The notes under the pieces: generated by a model
What the model was told of the DNA's origin: nothing
Seen by the model: only the letters and a program-made list of their open reading frames with translations
The model's database searches: none
From: Conoideocrella luteorostrata
Taxonomy: Eukaryota > Ascomycota > Sordariomycetes > Hypocreales > Clavicipitaceae
DNA: 64,000 bases
Reading direction: 5' to 3'
Assembly (NCBI GenBank): GCA_032433595.1
Contig: JASWJB010000032.1
Span: forward strand, 62,001 to 126,000
Shown: piece after piece, positions 1-10,582 of the stretch
How positions within the stretch are numbered: the stretch's first letter is position 1
Layout: each line of letters begins with the position of its first letter
Made by a program: the position numbers and the translations under genes

Positions 1-1
1 T

Positions 2-139
2 GGCGCGGAAATCACGCTTCTGACAACGGCTGGATACTCCGGATCGCTTTCCTTCCCCCCTGGAGGCTGGTCACTCTGTCAGACGACAAAGATTCTGGTT
101 GATGCCATAACTACTGGCAGAGCCGCAGACGGTCATTGA
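2..139 (+). CDS. possible 3' end of a gene cut by the window edge
   Basis: Frame 2 is open from the first base to a TGA at 137-139, giving 45 residues that include GYSGSLSFPPGGW and end in TTGRAADGH. The composition looks protein-like, with Gly, Thr and Pro well represented. An open run of this length is expected by chance in roughly one frame in nine, so support is weak. I do not recognise a family. If real, it is the C-terminal end of a plus-strand gene converging on the endonuclease G gene, with about 720 bp between them. Confidence 0.25.
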   Translation, partial: GAEITLLTTAGYSGSLSFPPGGWSLCQTTKILVDAITTGRAADGH

Positions 140-860
140 ACGCCCAATGCAGAGGATTTGTCCCTAAAATGACGGCCGTCTGCGGGGGAGAAAACAACCA
201 GAGGCGTCGAGCATTTCTATAGATGCCTGCGGAGAGAGAGCCTGTACGTATCTTCTGGTACTTTCTAGCCATGCGGAGTGGTCCTTTGAGTTTGGAGATG
301 ACATATCGAAAAGTGGCATCTGATGACTACGTTTGACTGCCTTTGTTCTTTGGACGGGTCATGATCTACTATCGCGATAGGGAGCGGCTCGCGGAGTTAG
401 GAGTGTTGCAATCATGAGGATGTACGGTTGGAACCTTGTGGAAATAATCGATGTTTGAATCTTTGAGCGGTGCTCTTTATGTCAAGCTACTACTATAAGT
501 CTAGGTTGAAATTGTGGATTATAGTATAAAATGCGACGTACGAGAACAAACCCTTTGGAGATTCGCTTCGTTCAATCGCCCATTACTAATATACATGGTG
601 AATTATAAGCCCCCGTCGTATGCCCATTCAAGCTTGCGCTCCGCTCTATATGAGGAACCGAACAACCTAAGAACCCAAGAACGGCCCATCTCCGCGAAAC
701 AAAACATCATAAAAAAAGGATACAAATCACCCTATCTAAACAGACAGTGCTATGCGAACGGTCTACCACCAAATCAGAAAACGCAGCTGCAGATGCAAAA
801 AACTTCAAGCCATAAGTATGCCCGTTGAAACTTGCTCGGAAAAACACATCGTCATCTGCA
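140..860. other. intergenic region, no gene seen
   Basis: About 720 bp between the possible gene end at the left edge and the 3' end of the endonuclease G gene. The longest open frame (514-828, plus) has no family resemblance and lies partly in AT-rich sequence. I see nothing else supportable here. Confidence 0.5.
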
Positions 861-1925
861 TCATGACCTCGGTGGCGAAATAGCCCGCTGCTCACCCTTC
901 CCAAAAGCCTTCTGCCTATCCGCATACTCCTTAATCACCAACGCACATGTCGTGTCCGCGCAGAGCCTCTTCCTCCTCGACACAGGCAGCTTCGTCGCAA
1001 ACTCCAGTCCGCTCGCCCGCTCGACCGCCTCCACGGGGACCTCAAAGTCCGTAATGGGCTTGTTATTAGGAATAGGCGCGTTGGGCAGCACGAATGCGCC
1101 GATGGCGACATTCCCGCCTGCTGTGCCGTCCTCCGCGAAGATGACCTTGTAGAAGTGCGTGGGTACGGCAATCGACGGCGGGGTCCCAATCATTTCGTAC
1201 TTGACGTACCATTTGTTGTCGACGGGGTCCTTGCGAGGAAGGTACAGAGGACCAGTGACGATCCGCACGGAGGGGTACCGTCCCGTGAGGCGGCGGCAGA
1301 AATCTTCAAAGTGAGCCCAGTAGTCGCGGTTGAAGCCCTCGCCGACCTGGGGGCACATGTTTGTGAGGTAAAACGTCTCGTTCATGGCCGTCTGGGACCA
1401 TTTCGCGTCGGCGGCGGGCACTTGATGGCCTCGGTCGTAACCGCTGCGGAAGTAGTCCTTCAGGAGGCCACGAAACTTGGGGGGCACGGAGTCATCCTCC
1501 ACAAAGACGCTGTGCTTGCGGTCGCCGTCGCGGCGGGATAGCGACTCAGGGGTGATGTGCTCGACTACCCATTGGGGGTTGCGGGTTCGGCGGTCGTAGC
1601 TCGATATCAGGGCCGATCTGTTGGCCACGTCGGCGATGGGCCCTGGGAAGCCGTATTCGAAGAGACCGGCTGGGTTGACGGCGCCGGCTCCAACAATAGG
1701 CACGGAGGAGAAGGCTTGTTGAGGTGGAATGGCAATGAGGTTGTTGTTGGTGGCTGTGGGTGCTGCTGCGATTTGCGACTCTGATTTTTTACTCTGTGAG
1801 GATCCTCGCAGTGAGTAGGCAGCTGCGGTGAGGACCGCGCCGCCTCCGGCACCGAGGGCTGCAAACATGGCGAGAGTTGATTTGGACATGTTGGCGGCGG
1901 CGTGGGTTGCTTGGCGTGGTGGCAT
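861..1925 (-). CDS. NUC1: mitochondrial DNA/RNA non-specific endonuclease (endonuclease G, Nuc1)
   Basis: A single-exon gene encoding 354 aa. Endonuclease G is a sugar-non-specific nuclease of the mitochondrial intermembrane space, with roles in mtDNA turnover and regulated cell death. The catalytic DRGH motif is at residues 164-167 and the metal-binding Asn lies in the YLTNMCPQ segment at about 186-192, as in the NUC1/EndoG (DNA/RNA non-specific endonuclease) family. Residues 12-37 form a hydrophobic, Ala/Gly-rich segment after a basic start, as expected for mitochondrial import and membrane anchoring. The length matches fungal NUC1 (about 330-350 aa). The ATG at 1925 is the first in the frame and is followed at once by the targeting-type N-terminus. 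No intron is needed. Confidence 0.93.
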   Translation of the reverse strand: MPPRQATHAAANMSKSTLAMFAALGAGGGAVLTAAAYSLRGSSQSKKSESQIAAAPTATNNNLIAIPPQQAFSSVPIVGAGAVNPAGLFEYGFPGPIADVANRSALISSYDRRTRNPQWVVEHITPESLSRRDGDRKHSVFVEDDSVPPKFRGLLKDYFRSGYDRGHQVPAADAKWSQTAMNETFYLTNMCPQVGEGFNRDYWAHFEDFCRRLTGRYPSVRIVTGPLYLPRKDPVDNKWYVKYEMIGTPPSIAVPTHFYKVIFAEDGTAGGNVAIGAFVLPNAPIPNNKPITDFEVPVEAVERASGLEFATKLPVSRRKRLCADTTCALVIKEYADRQKAFGKGEQRAISPPRS

Positions 1926-2940
1926 TTATATGGAAGGGGAAAACGTGAGCGACAAAGAGGAGAGACGATAGAAGAAAAGGTCAGGAGAGGTGGTGATGGA
2001 TATTCGCTGCTCACGGGGCGGGGATTGCCGCCAAAGCATGTGCGTGGTGTAGGCGGTGCTGTCTCGGAGGTGTTCAAGCGCATGCGAGGTCGTGAGGTGG
2101 ATGGTCAGAAGGTGTCAAATGGTGTTGAAAATCTACTGGTGATAGGTTGGACGGCCGCCACGGGGGAGGCGTGCTGGATCTTTGCCGCAGGGTCGCGGGG
2201 CCGCCTGAGTGGGTCAGGGGACTGGTGCTCTCAGAGCTCTCATGCGGCTCTCATGGGGCTCTTCATGGCTGTCAGACGGCGCCTGTCAGTGTCAAGTGTG
2301 CCTGGCCGCCAACTAACTAGCCTCAAGCCTCGTCCGTACAAATGCTGACATCGTCAGGTTACTCACACTTGCTCCGTACAGCCTGCCAGCAAGCATGCCA
2401 CGTAGTCAAGAACAGCCCTGCGTCATCTAGGCTGCGTCGGACGAATCGATGACCCCCCGTTCTGGATGCTTCACTTGTATACTATGTGCTGCCTTGAGTA
2501 TCAAGTCCATTTTGTCAAGTGAAGGCTCGTATACCCAAAGTACCAAGCCGCCGTAGGAATGTGTCGAACTGGGGGAGTTTCATCACACGGTATACCACCC
2601 TCGGCGCAACTAGTCACGACACTGTACGACACTTTGTTAGGCTACCAGTCGCAGTACGGGAAACTAAGTGAACTCAGCAAAACTGCATGTGTCTTTTTGG
2701 TGTGCCACTGGTCTGGCGCTTATGTGCTCATATAATACCCATCAATGGCTGGTCAATTTCACGGTCGTGACTTGGACCCTCTAATCACGGAAGGCCCGTG
2801 TAAATGATGTTGTGTCGCCCCAGACGCCAAGATAATCAGCTAAACCCCACGCAATTCTTCTACGCCAACCAGCAACCTAATCTACCGTTTCTTGTACATT
2901 ACAGCCAATAGTAAAGCCCTTCGAAATATGACTCCCCGAT
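1926..2940. promoter_or_regulatory. upstream region of NUC1 and 3' flank of PFS2
   Basis: About 1 kb holding the promoter of the minus-strand NUC1 gene and the downstream flank of PFS2. A 148-codon plus-strand open frame (1902-2348) overlaps the NUC1 start, has a biased Gly/Arg composition and resembles nothing known, so it was not called. No other structure was seen. Confidence 0.4.
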
Positions 2941-5250
2941 TTACCTAATTCTAGTATATTTACCCTGCCTTTGCTCCTGCCGCAAACTCTCCTCCTGACT
3001 TGGCAGCGGGGCTCTGCGTCTTGCCTCCGCCTTCTCCTCCTCTGTCTGTTGCATGGATGGAGGCGGCACCGGGAAAGGGAAATTTCCAGGTGGAGGGGGA
3101 ACGTTGCCGGGTGGTGGGATGAGACCAGGTGGGAAAGCGCCTGGTGGAGGGATAGGAATGCCGGCCTTCTTCATCATTTCGAGGAGTTGTGCTGGATCCG
3201 GAGGATTGTTCGGGTCCAAGCCCGGCAGAGGCGGAGGAGGAGCGCCGTTCAGACCGGGCAGAGGGAATGGAGGCGGAGGATGGCCATTAGCTCCGATGCC
3301 AACACCGGGAATGGGTGGCGGAGGGAGACCGGCCGTGAGGCCGGGGAGGGCTGATCCTCCACCGAGCGGTAGACCAGGAATTCCAGGTAACGTAGGTGCC
3401 GGGGGCAGCTTCAGGGCATCTTGATCGACGAGAGCGTCCATCTCGTCCTCCATTTCCTGCTGTTCTTCTTCCTGTCGTAGGCGACGGTTTCCGCGGCGAT
3501 CCCATGTGCCTTGCGCCTCTGCGGCGGCCTCGCCGATGTGATACCTGTCCTGGAAGATATCTGTATCGCCAGGACGTGCTCGTGTCCAGAAGCGGGTGAT
3601 GCGGTCATTAGAACCAGATGCGAGGATGTGGCCCAGCGGATGCCAGTCGAGAGACCAGATGGCGTAGTCGTGAGCAAACGGTACTCTGTGCATTGGCCAG
3701 ACAAACTGCGCCGGCGTCGACGCAGGATCCATGCTGTCATAGGGGCTGACGGTAAGAGGTGAGCCGGCTGGCGGATTTGGCGAATCCAGGAGATAGTGGA
3801 AGAGAGCGCCGTCCATGCCCCCCGTCGTAAGTAGATTGGCATGGACGGGGTGGAACGTCAGTGTAGAAATGTCCTTTTCATGGCCCTTCAACAAGCAGAT
3901 ATCGCGCATCATTCTGAGATCAAATACACGAGCAGTCTGGTCTCGCGCCGAGGTTGCGAGGCAGGCGCCTCGTACTCGCTCAAACATGACCTTTGTGATG
4001 GTGCTCTTGTGGCCGTGAAGGGTGGTAAGACATCGAGTCGTTCTCGGATCCCACAGCTTGACCAAGTGGTCTTTTGATCCGGAAACCAGCAGACCCTTCG
4101 TAGGATGCCAGTCAACACTCTTTGCATCCCATCCGTGCCCTTCAAGCTTTGACTCCATTTGTCCGAGGGCAAAATCGAAAATCTTGAGAGTTGAATCATC
4201 CGAGGCACTGACAAACTTGGAATCGTTCGGGCTAAATGCCAAGTCTCGAATTGGATCTGAGTGTGCATTTATACTTTGAACATTGTTGAAGTTTGGCTGC
4301 CAGTATTTGATGAAGCCGTCGTGATCGCCGGATATCAACCAGTCGTCACTGTGAGAGTACTCCAATGCTCGAATGGCGGAATCATGAGCCTGCATGATGG
4401 TTTCGAAGTTGAAACCTGTTCCATTCCACAGTGTGAACTCGCCGCTTGTTGATGCCGTTAGCAACCTGCGGCCCTCTGGTGTCCAACGAACCACATTGAT
4501 AGGGTGCTTGATTTTGTTCAGTGATGAATGAAGGTGCTTGGTAGGGATGGTGTCGGCTGCATTTATTGGTCGCGCAGCCGGCGGTAGCATCTGCGACATG
4601 TCAGAATAATCGTTCATATAAGCCACTTTTGCGAGACGTGACTTACATCAACAATATAGCTTGCGCTAGGGCGCTCTTTCTCGCCATGGTAGGAGCCCTT
4701 GTAGTTTGGTGCTCTATTCCGCAACCAGTGTGTAACGGTAGAACTATAGTCGGTGACGGGTCCTTTCGCTATCTGTCAGTACATCCGTGCGAGCTGTGTT
4801 TTGTTAAGTGCTGTACATGAAATTGGAGATATATCTTGATTCGAGCGATTTTGATGAAATCCAGCTGTGGAGAAGTGCGGCCTCCAGCCGGTAACTCTCC
4901 CAGACATTCTCACAGCAGTGAACCAGCTCTACTTCGGAAAGGAACCTCGAGCGCGGAATAATTCATTGGTAGCGCAAGGTCCGCCTAAGGAAGCCCGAAT
5001 TTTTATCGGGCGGCATTTTTCCTAAGCATTGTTTGTGCTTAAATTTTCGGGCGGATCTTGCATGACGGTCAAGCCGAACCAGTTTTAATCCATCACCAGT
5101 AACCCTAGCAAGATCGCGAACGGCTTTCAACAACTATGTGAGGGTGTTACTGGGATAAAAAGAATTTTAATACTTACTTCGACCTCGGACTTTTACATAT
5201 CCACCATCTTGGCCATCTCCCCCGTGATTACCACGTGGCTCGTAAGCCAT
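2941..5250 (-). CDS. PFS2: polyadenylation factor subunit 2, WD40 protein of the cleavage and polyadenylation factor
   Basis: Three exons, 614 aa: 5178-5250, 4647-4768 and 2941-4590. Pfs2 is the WD40 scaffold of the nuclear CPF/CPSF complex that cleaves and polyadenylates pre-mRNA. Exon 1 gives [11 protein letters not shown]...VRGR. Exon 2 gives the conserved [20 protein letters not shown] and RPSASYIVD blocks. Exon 3 opens with [16 protein letters not shown] and carries about seven WD40 repeats, with [15 protein letters not shown] and [14 protein letters not shown] units. A Pro/Gly-rich C-terminal tail of roughly 200 residues follows, as in fungal orthologues. The second intron (4591-4646, 56 bp) has a CTGAC branch site. 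The first (4769-5177) is 409 bp, unusually long for this window, and its acceptor was chosen by phase. Exon 3 also contains an ATG just upstream of the splice acceptor that would give a misleading shorter start. Confidence 0.93.
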
Positions 5251-5264
5251 AGCAGTGGATATTG

Positions 5265-5547
5265 ATGCCAAACTTCGAGCATATAGGTCTTGTTGGTGAG
5301 CTTGACGAAATGTACACAAAGCTCGGGCGAAATGAATCAGAACAAGCCTTTACTGCTATTCCAATTGAATATCAGCTGAACGATGTGAGTTTGTCAGGTG
5401 GATTTTGTCGCAACAAGCTATCCTTGTAGTTGGACGACGTGACTGACCGCGTGAGGTATGATTTAATTTAATATGGAGTAGGTAGTTACTTGCAGCCAGC
5501 TGCGAAGTAGTTTAAGCGGGAATCTGCCGGTCGCGGCGGTCATGTGA
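5265..5547 (+). CDS. small unknown gene divergent from PFS2 (65 aa, two short introns)
   Basis: Hand-built model with exons 5265-5384, 5430-5455 and 5496-5547. The 65-residue product begins MPNFEHIGLVGELDEMYTKL, continues to EYQLNDLDDVTDRV and ends SQLRSSLSGNLPVAAVM. Heptad-like spacing of Leu, Val and Ile in the second half suggests a short helix or coiled coil. Introns of 45 bp (GTGAGT...TAG) and 40 bp (GTATGA...CAG) keep the phase, but they are at or below the usual lower limit for fungi. The start codon is only 14 bp from the opposite-strand PFS2 start, so the 5' leaders would have to overlap. I do not recognise a family. It may instead be a chance open frame in a promoter, or the coding part of a larger transcript. 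Confidence 0.35.
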
Positions 5548-5978
5548 TGGACCTCCGGGTGGTGGTGGGTTGGCAGACGTACATGACCTGTGGTAATTAG
5601 TTTTGGGAGAAAAATATTTGTAGCCATATGGTGTGCTCGGGGTGCGGCCTGTCTATTCTATCATGTCACAATTAAAATGGATGATATGAAATTGCTCTAT
5701 GGATGCGTGTTTGGCGTCAAATACACTTGGGATGGCCATCAGATACAATATACGGTGGAGATAAGGGTCAGAAATTGTCCGTTCTATGGCTGCCATTTCA
5801 ACAACCTTGGTGCTCGGGCTCTTCAGTGTTAATCACTACGAACACTGTTCTGCAGTATTTGCAGTGATTGATGAATGCGGTCATTAGTAGAGTCGAGTAG
5901 GGACTCGTGACGGACAAGTGATGGAGCAGATTCATCATCTGACGGCACCAAAGACCAACAATGCCTAAGTTCGCAACT
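5548..5978. other. intergenic region, no gene seen
   Basis: About 430 bp between the possible small gene and the 3' end of the acetyltransferase gene. An 80-codon open frame at 5590-5832 (plus) has no recognisable features and was not called. Confidence 0.4.
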
Positions 5979-6761
5979 CTACACAGTCTGCTCTGAATCC
6001 ATGGTTGAGTTGATTTTGCGAATAATACGTGCTGGGTTGCCAGCGACTACATGAAATGGCGGTACATCCTACGCTTGCATGTCAGCCTCTTGCTCAGCGT
6101 ACGCGTTCACGGGATGACATACCTTGGTTACCACACTCCCGGCTCCAACAGTTGACCCACGGCCTATAGTAACACCGGGAAGGATGGTGACATTGCCAGC
6201 TATCCAGCAATCTGCTCCAATGTGAATCTCCTTGCCGGTCTCCGGACCTTTGGTACCATTGCGAGTTTCTGGTTCCACCGGGTGGGTGCCACTGTATAGC
6301 GAGACGTGCGGCCCAAACAAGGTTCGATCCCCTACGGTGATGGTACAAGTGTCAACCCACGTTGAGTATGCGTTGACAAATACGCCCTTGCCCAATTTGA
6401 CCTGCGTGCCGTAGTCCATTCTAACGGGTGCCTCTACGATTGGATCATCGTCAAATTGGGCCTCGTCGGCGGCTGCATCAGATCGCTCCGGTGGAAGAGG
6501 CGTTGTGTCACCTATCAATCTGCATTGCAGGCGTGAGTGGGCGCTGTGGATGCTGTGGCTGAGGAAGCGGCTGACGGAGACAACTCACTGTCTCCAAAGT
6601 CTCACGGTCTCTCGTCGAGTTCCCTCTCCTTCAGCAGCGTTGTAAGCCCGCATGGCGGCTTTACATCTGCCACGCTCAGCTAGGAGCTCGGGCGTAAAGG
6701 CATGATAGAGCTCGCCGCGAGCCATTTTTCCCTTGTTCTCGGACACCAGTAGGGTTGCCAT
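5979..6761 (-). CDS. maltose/galactoside-type sugar O-acetyltransferase (left-handed beta-helix)
   Basis: Three exons, 219 aa: 6589-6761, 6123-6519 and 5979-6068. The family (LacA/Maa/NodL) transfers acetyl from acetyl-CoA to a sugar hydroxyl. Residues about 13-57 form the N-terminal maltose-acetyltransferase (Mac) domain: MARGELYHAFTPELLAERGR. The rest is hexapeptide-repeat beta-helix, including GTHPVEPETR with the catalytic His, IHIGADCWIAGNVTILPG, IGRGSTVGAGSVVTK and the C-terminal HVVAGNPARIIRKI signature. Introns are 69 bp and 54 bp, both GT-AG, with phases that rejoin the conserved VVTK-DVPPFHVVAGNP sequence exactly. Length fits fungal members (about 210-230 aa). The acceptor sugar cannot be told from sequence, and no neighbouring gene suggests a pathway. 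Confidence 0.9.
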
Positions 6762-8529
6762 TGTGCATTGTAGAGAGCAAAAAATATACTTGATTTGCGA
6801 AGACCAATGATTTGGGAAAATGACGAGCTGCAATTGACAAAAGTACGGAGTAATCACGGAGCAGCTTCGGCTACTTGTGCGACATGAGAAGGCGCATTTC
6901 CGTGTCATCCCCGATGTGGTTGGCTGTTTTATTCCGCTCTGGTGGATCTAATCTAGAGGTATGGTGGTAGGAGCTAATTATTGTCGCTGCCATGGCCGCT
7001 GTTCGGAGGCGCTGGCTAATAGGCTGTCTATGTTTGGTCTTGCTGGTGATACGCAGTATGCAATTAGGTCAAAGAAGGTTGCTATTCTAAGCACTTTTGC
7101 AAGACAGGCAGTCAACCCCACAAACTTCATGGATGTCTTGCATACAAGATCATGTGATATCTACGGCAGAACGCCTCATGGCAAAATAGAAGCCAAGGGT
7201 TTCGGCCGACGCTCAACTTTGAATATTGTTGCATGCTCTACTGCCGGACTGTAAAACAACAAGGTCAACGGAGTAGTGGTCAATCATCTTCGAGTAGGGT
7301 TTCATCGTGGGTTCCAACTTTTCGATTACATAACGGTCGGGTTAGACCTCTGCAGTCGATTGAAGAACCCGCAATATCATAAACTGGTGACACGTGAAGA
7401 CTCGTGACGAGAGAAAGAAGGCAAAAAGTGGTGAGAAATTTGGGCACAAGCGTAGAGTCCCAATTAAGTGACCAACGCCGAGAATTGAGACGAAAACTCT
7501 CACTGGAGAAAAAAAAACACTTCCAGGGTCTGCGGCTTCGGAGAAAACGTCTAGAGTTAGCCGCAGTTCAATTTTGGTTCAATCTCGGCCGTTATGGCAT
7601 GCGTGGAGCAGAATCAAAACTGTCAAAATCGACTTTCACATGCTTCCATGAAGAATTTCCCGTCAACCCGCTGTGAACCCTTGCTCAATCGTGCTCACCC
7701 TGTTCACGAACGGCATCGAACTGCCAAAACGATGCACTACTAGCGGCTCGATGGACACGAAGACCCGCCAGGGAGGCCCGCTGTCTTCCGTGCTGGTCGC
7801 CGCTTTGAGCTCGCGGAGCGAAGTGGCACTCGGAGTTGGCTTCCTCGGCGTTGCATGCTATTATTACTAGACGTGGCATTTTGCGTCGAACTGACACCAT
7901 GCATGCATGGAATTGTCCGCATCGGCATTGCGGAGGGCTCCGTAGCGAAATGGACCTGGTCTATCCTGGATGTGCAGGAGGAGGCGGCGGCGGCGGCGGC
8001 GTGAAATCAACTCAACAACAGCTGCATACTGTGACTAACTAGAAGCTTGTCAGGTTTAGGTCTGTTAGGCAATCAAGATCTTGCTTGGTGTATGTGCTAG
8101 CTGTTTGGTGTAGCTGCAGTTGGGCCGACTGGATCAACTGCTGGTTGGTCGGGTTGCCAAGCTGCAGTCGTTGGCGTGGCCGCCAAGGAGCTGCCGCTGC
8201 AGCTGTTGTGCTTGACAACTTAAGCTCCAAGTTTCGTCGATCCTTGTCGTTTCTTGTTTGGGACAAGGCATTGGCATTGGCGTGGATTGTGCAGGACGTG
8301 GTGGGAGAGTGGCAGTCAGTGGCAAAGGGAGTGTGTGGGAGCCCCTCCATTTACTAGCATTAAGCTTGAGAAGTGACCAGCCGCCATCGCCCGCCGCCAT
8401 TATCAAAGTCAATTTGTCGCAACCTTCCTCTTCTCTTGCTTCATCAACCCACTGGGCAGCTTTCTCCTTCGTCCCTCTGCCGAGTTGCTCATTGACTCTT
8501 GGAATCGTCAAGAGGTGCAAAGCTACACC
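6762..8529. promoter_or_regulatory. divergent intergenic region between the acetyltransferase and DGAT1 genes
   Basis: About 1.8 kb that must hold promoters for both flanking genes. One exact TACGGAGTA lies at 6844-6852, 83 bp upstream of the acetyltransferase start. A GGC trinucleotide run sits near 7982-8000. The last 150 bp before the DGAT1 start are pyrimidine-rich (repeated cttcctcttctc-like tracts), as is common just upstream of fungal start codons. Open frames at 7404-7676 (plus) and 8134-8739 (minus) have biased composition and no family resemblance. Confidence 0.4.
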
Positions 8530-10315
8530 ATGAGCATGGCGGCAACGGCGACAAGCGTCGACGCCTCCAATTACAATTCCAACACCAATAGTCACGGTAG
8601 TGGTAACGGCAGGCGACGGCCTGGCAAAGGCCAAGCAGCAGCACCGGACTTGGTCGAGATTGAACCTAAGGATGCAACCACCGTCGAGAAGCTTCGAACA
8701 TCGCCGCAGCAGAAATATCGCCACGTTGCTGCTGTGCACTCGAAGAGCCGGCCATCATGTCTGAGCCATGACTCTGATGCTGCCCCCAGCTTTATCGGCT
8801 TCCGGAACCTCATGGTCATTGTCCTGGGTGAGCTATGCCGTCCCCGAGCTCCTCCCACCCCCATCCCAGCACAGACGTCATGACTTTTATTTCTGCAAGT
8901 CAAATTGCTGACCGTGTCGCCAGTCGTGGGCAATGTGCGATTGATGATTGAAAATTTAAAAAAGGTGCGCCACCGAGTCATTATCATTCCCAACCGTCTG
9001 CTACGCTCTTCATCATTAATGTACTAAATCACTCCTTAGTATGGCGTCCTAATATGTCTTCGGTGTCACTCGTATAAAAATGAAGATGTTCTTATCGGCG
9101 CTCTTCTCTATTTCCTAATTCCCTGCCATTTACTGGTCGCCTACGGCATCGAATCAGCTGCCGCAAAGCAAGCTCGAGGATCTCGACAACGCGTCAAGTC
9201 AAAGGGCTCGTCTAAGCAACCCGGGGACGTTTCGCAGCAGTTCCACTCAACATGGGTCTTGGTAGCTTGGGCGCATGCCATCAACATGACGCTTTCCTTG
9301 GTTCTCACCACCTTTGTGGTATACTTTTACGTGCACCACCCGCTTGTCGGAACTTTGACTGAAATGCACGCCGTCATTGTGTCGCTCAAGACTGCCTCTT
9401 ACGCATTCACAAACCGTGATCTCCGCCACGCTTATCTACACTCATCAAAGGAACTTGTTCCCGAATTTTACTCGAAATGTCCATACCCCAACAATATCAC
9501 CATTGGCAACCTGGTCTACTTTTGGTGGGCGCCGACGCTGGTCTACCAGCCCGTTTACCCGCGCACTGACAAAATTAGATGGGTGTTTGTGTTTAAGAGA
9601 CTCGGTGAAGTCTGTTGTCTGAGTGCATTCATTTGGTTTGCGAGCTTTCAATACGCCGCGCCGGTGTTGCAGAACTCGCTGGACAAGATTGCTTCGTTGG
9701 ACTTTGTCATGATCCTGGAACGCCTCCTCAAGCTCTCGACTATTTCGCTTGTCATCTGGCTGGCAGGATTCTTCGCGCTCTTTCAGTCTTTCTTGAACGC
9801 GCTGGCAGAGGTGCTGCGATTTGGCGATCGATCCTTCTACGATGACTGGTGGAACAGTGAGAGTCTTGGCGCGTACTGGAGAACATGGAACAAGCCCGTC
9901 TACACATACTTTAAGCGCCACGTATATGTGCCGATGATTGGCAGAGGATGGAGCCCATGGGCTGCCAGCTGCACCGTCTTTTTTGTTTCTGCCGTGTTGC
10001 ACGAGGTTCTCGTGGGAGTTCCCACACACAACATCATAGGTAAGTTCATCAACAATGCTGAGAATTCGTATGCGCTAACGATGACTACTAGGCGTCGCCT
10101 TTTTTGGCATGTTCTTGCAGCTGCCTCTCATCGCCCTCACCGCTCCCATGGAAAAGATGAAATGGGGTCACACTGGCCGAGTGATGGGCAACGTCATTTT
10201 CTGGGTTTCGTTCACCATCTTTGGACAACCATTTGCAGCCCTGATGTACTTTTATGCTTGGCAGGCAAAATATGGAAGTGTTAGCCGACAGGCGGTCCTA
10301 GTTGATACGGCATAG
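8530..10315 (+). CDS. diacylglycerol O-acyltransferase 1 (DGAT1, MBOAT family)
   Basis: Four exons, 520 aa: 8530-8827, 8924-8964, 9040-10039 and 10092-10315. DGAT1 is the ER membrane enzyme that esterifies diacylglycerol with acyl-CoA to make triacylglycerol. The FYDDWWNSE...YWRTWNKPVY signature is at about residues 379-401, and the active-site His lies in AVLHEVLVG (about 434). Several hydrophobic membrane segments are visible, and the N-terminus is polar, Ser/Asn-rich and presumably cytosolic, as in plant and animal DGAT1. The short exon 2 encodes VVGNVRLMIENLKK and joins to YGVLICLRC. Its downstream donor, GTGCGC, is weak, but phase and family alignment require it. FYxDWWN favours DGAT1 over sterol acyltransferases. 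The ATG at 8530 is the first in frame; ATG 8536 is an alternative. Confidence 0.93.
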
Positions 10316-10582
10316 ACCTAGTATTTTTTGCGTGGACACATGGAACGACAACCGTTACGACTTGGGTTCTGATATGGGTTCTCATAAGTTGCGCAATACA
10401 TAACTATACGATGCCTATGTGGCTTGTTTACGCCGTTTCCTAAACCATCGGATGAAGCACACGGCAAGAGTACAGACCATTAGGCATTCAACAAGCTTCG
10501 CTGAATGTGAAGTATATTTTCCTGTCCAGGAGGGCCATGTAAATATCACTATCAAAGAGTAAAATGAATACAAAACATCACA

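Noticed and set aside
1902..2348. 148-codon plus-strand open frame upstream of NUC1
   Set aside because: It is antisense to the NUC1 start, Gly/Arg-biased, and has no recognisable motif or splice context.
4591..4626. ATG upstream of MLPPAARP as the PFS2 start ([12 protein letters not shown])
   Set aside because: This stretch is the 3' part of a 56-bp intron with a CTGAC branch site; the conserved RPSASYIVD block joins directly to MLPPAARP.
7404..7676. 90-codon Arg/Lys/Leu-rich plus-strand frame
   Set aside because: Composition reflects a purine-rich stretch; no conserved motif, and it sits in a promoter region.
8134..8739. 201-codon minus-strand open frame across the DGAT1 leader and first exon
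   Set aside because: It overlaps the DGAT1 first coding exon antisense, has biased composition and no family resemblance.
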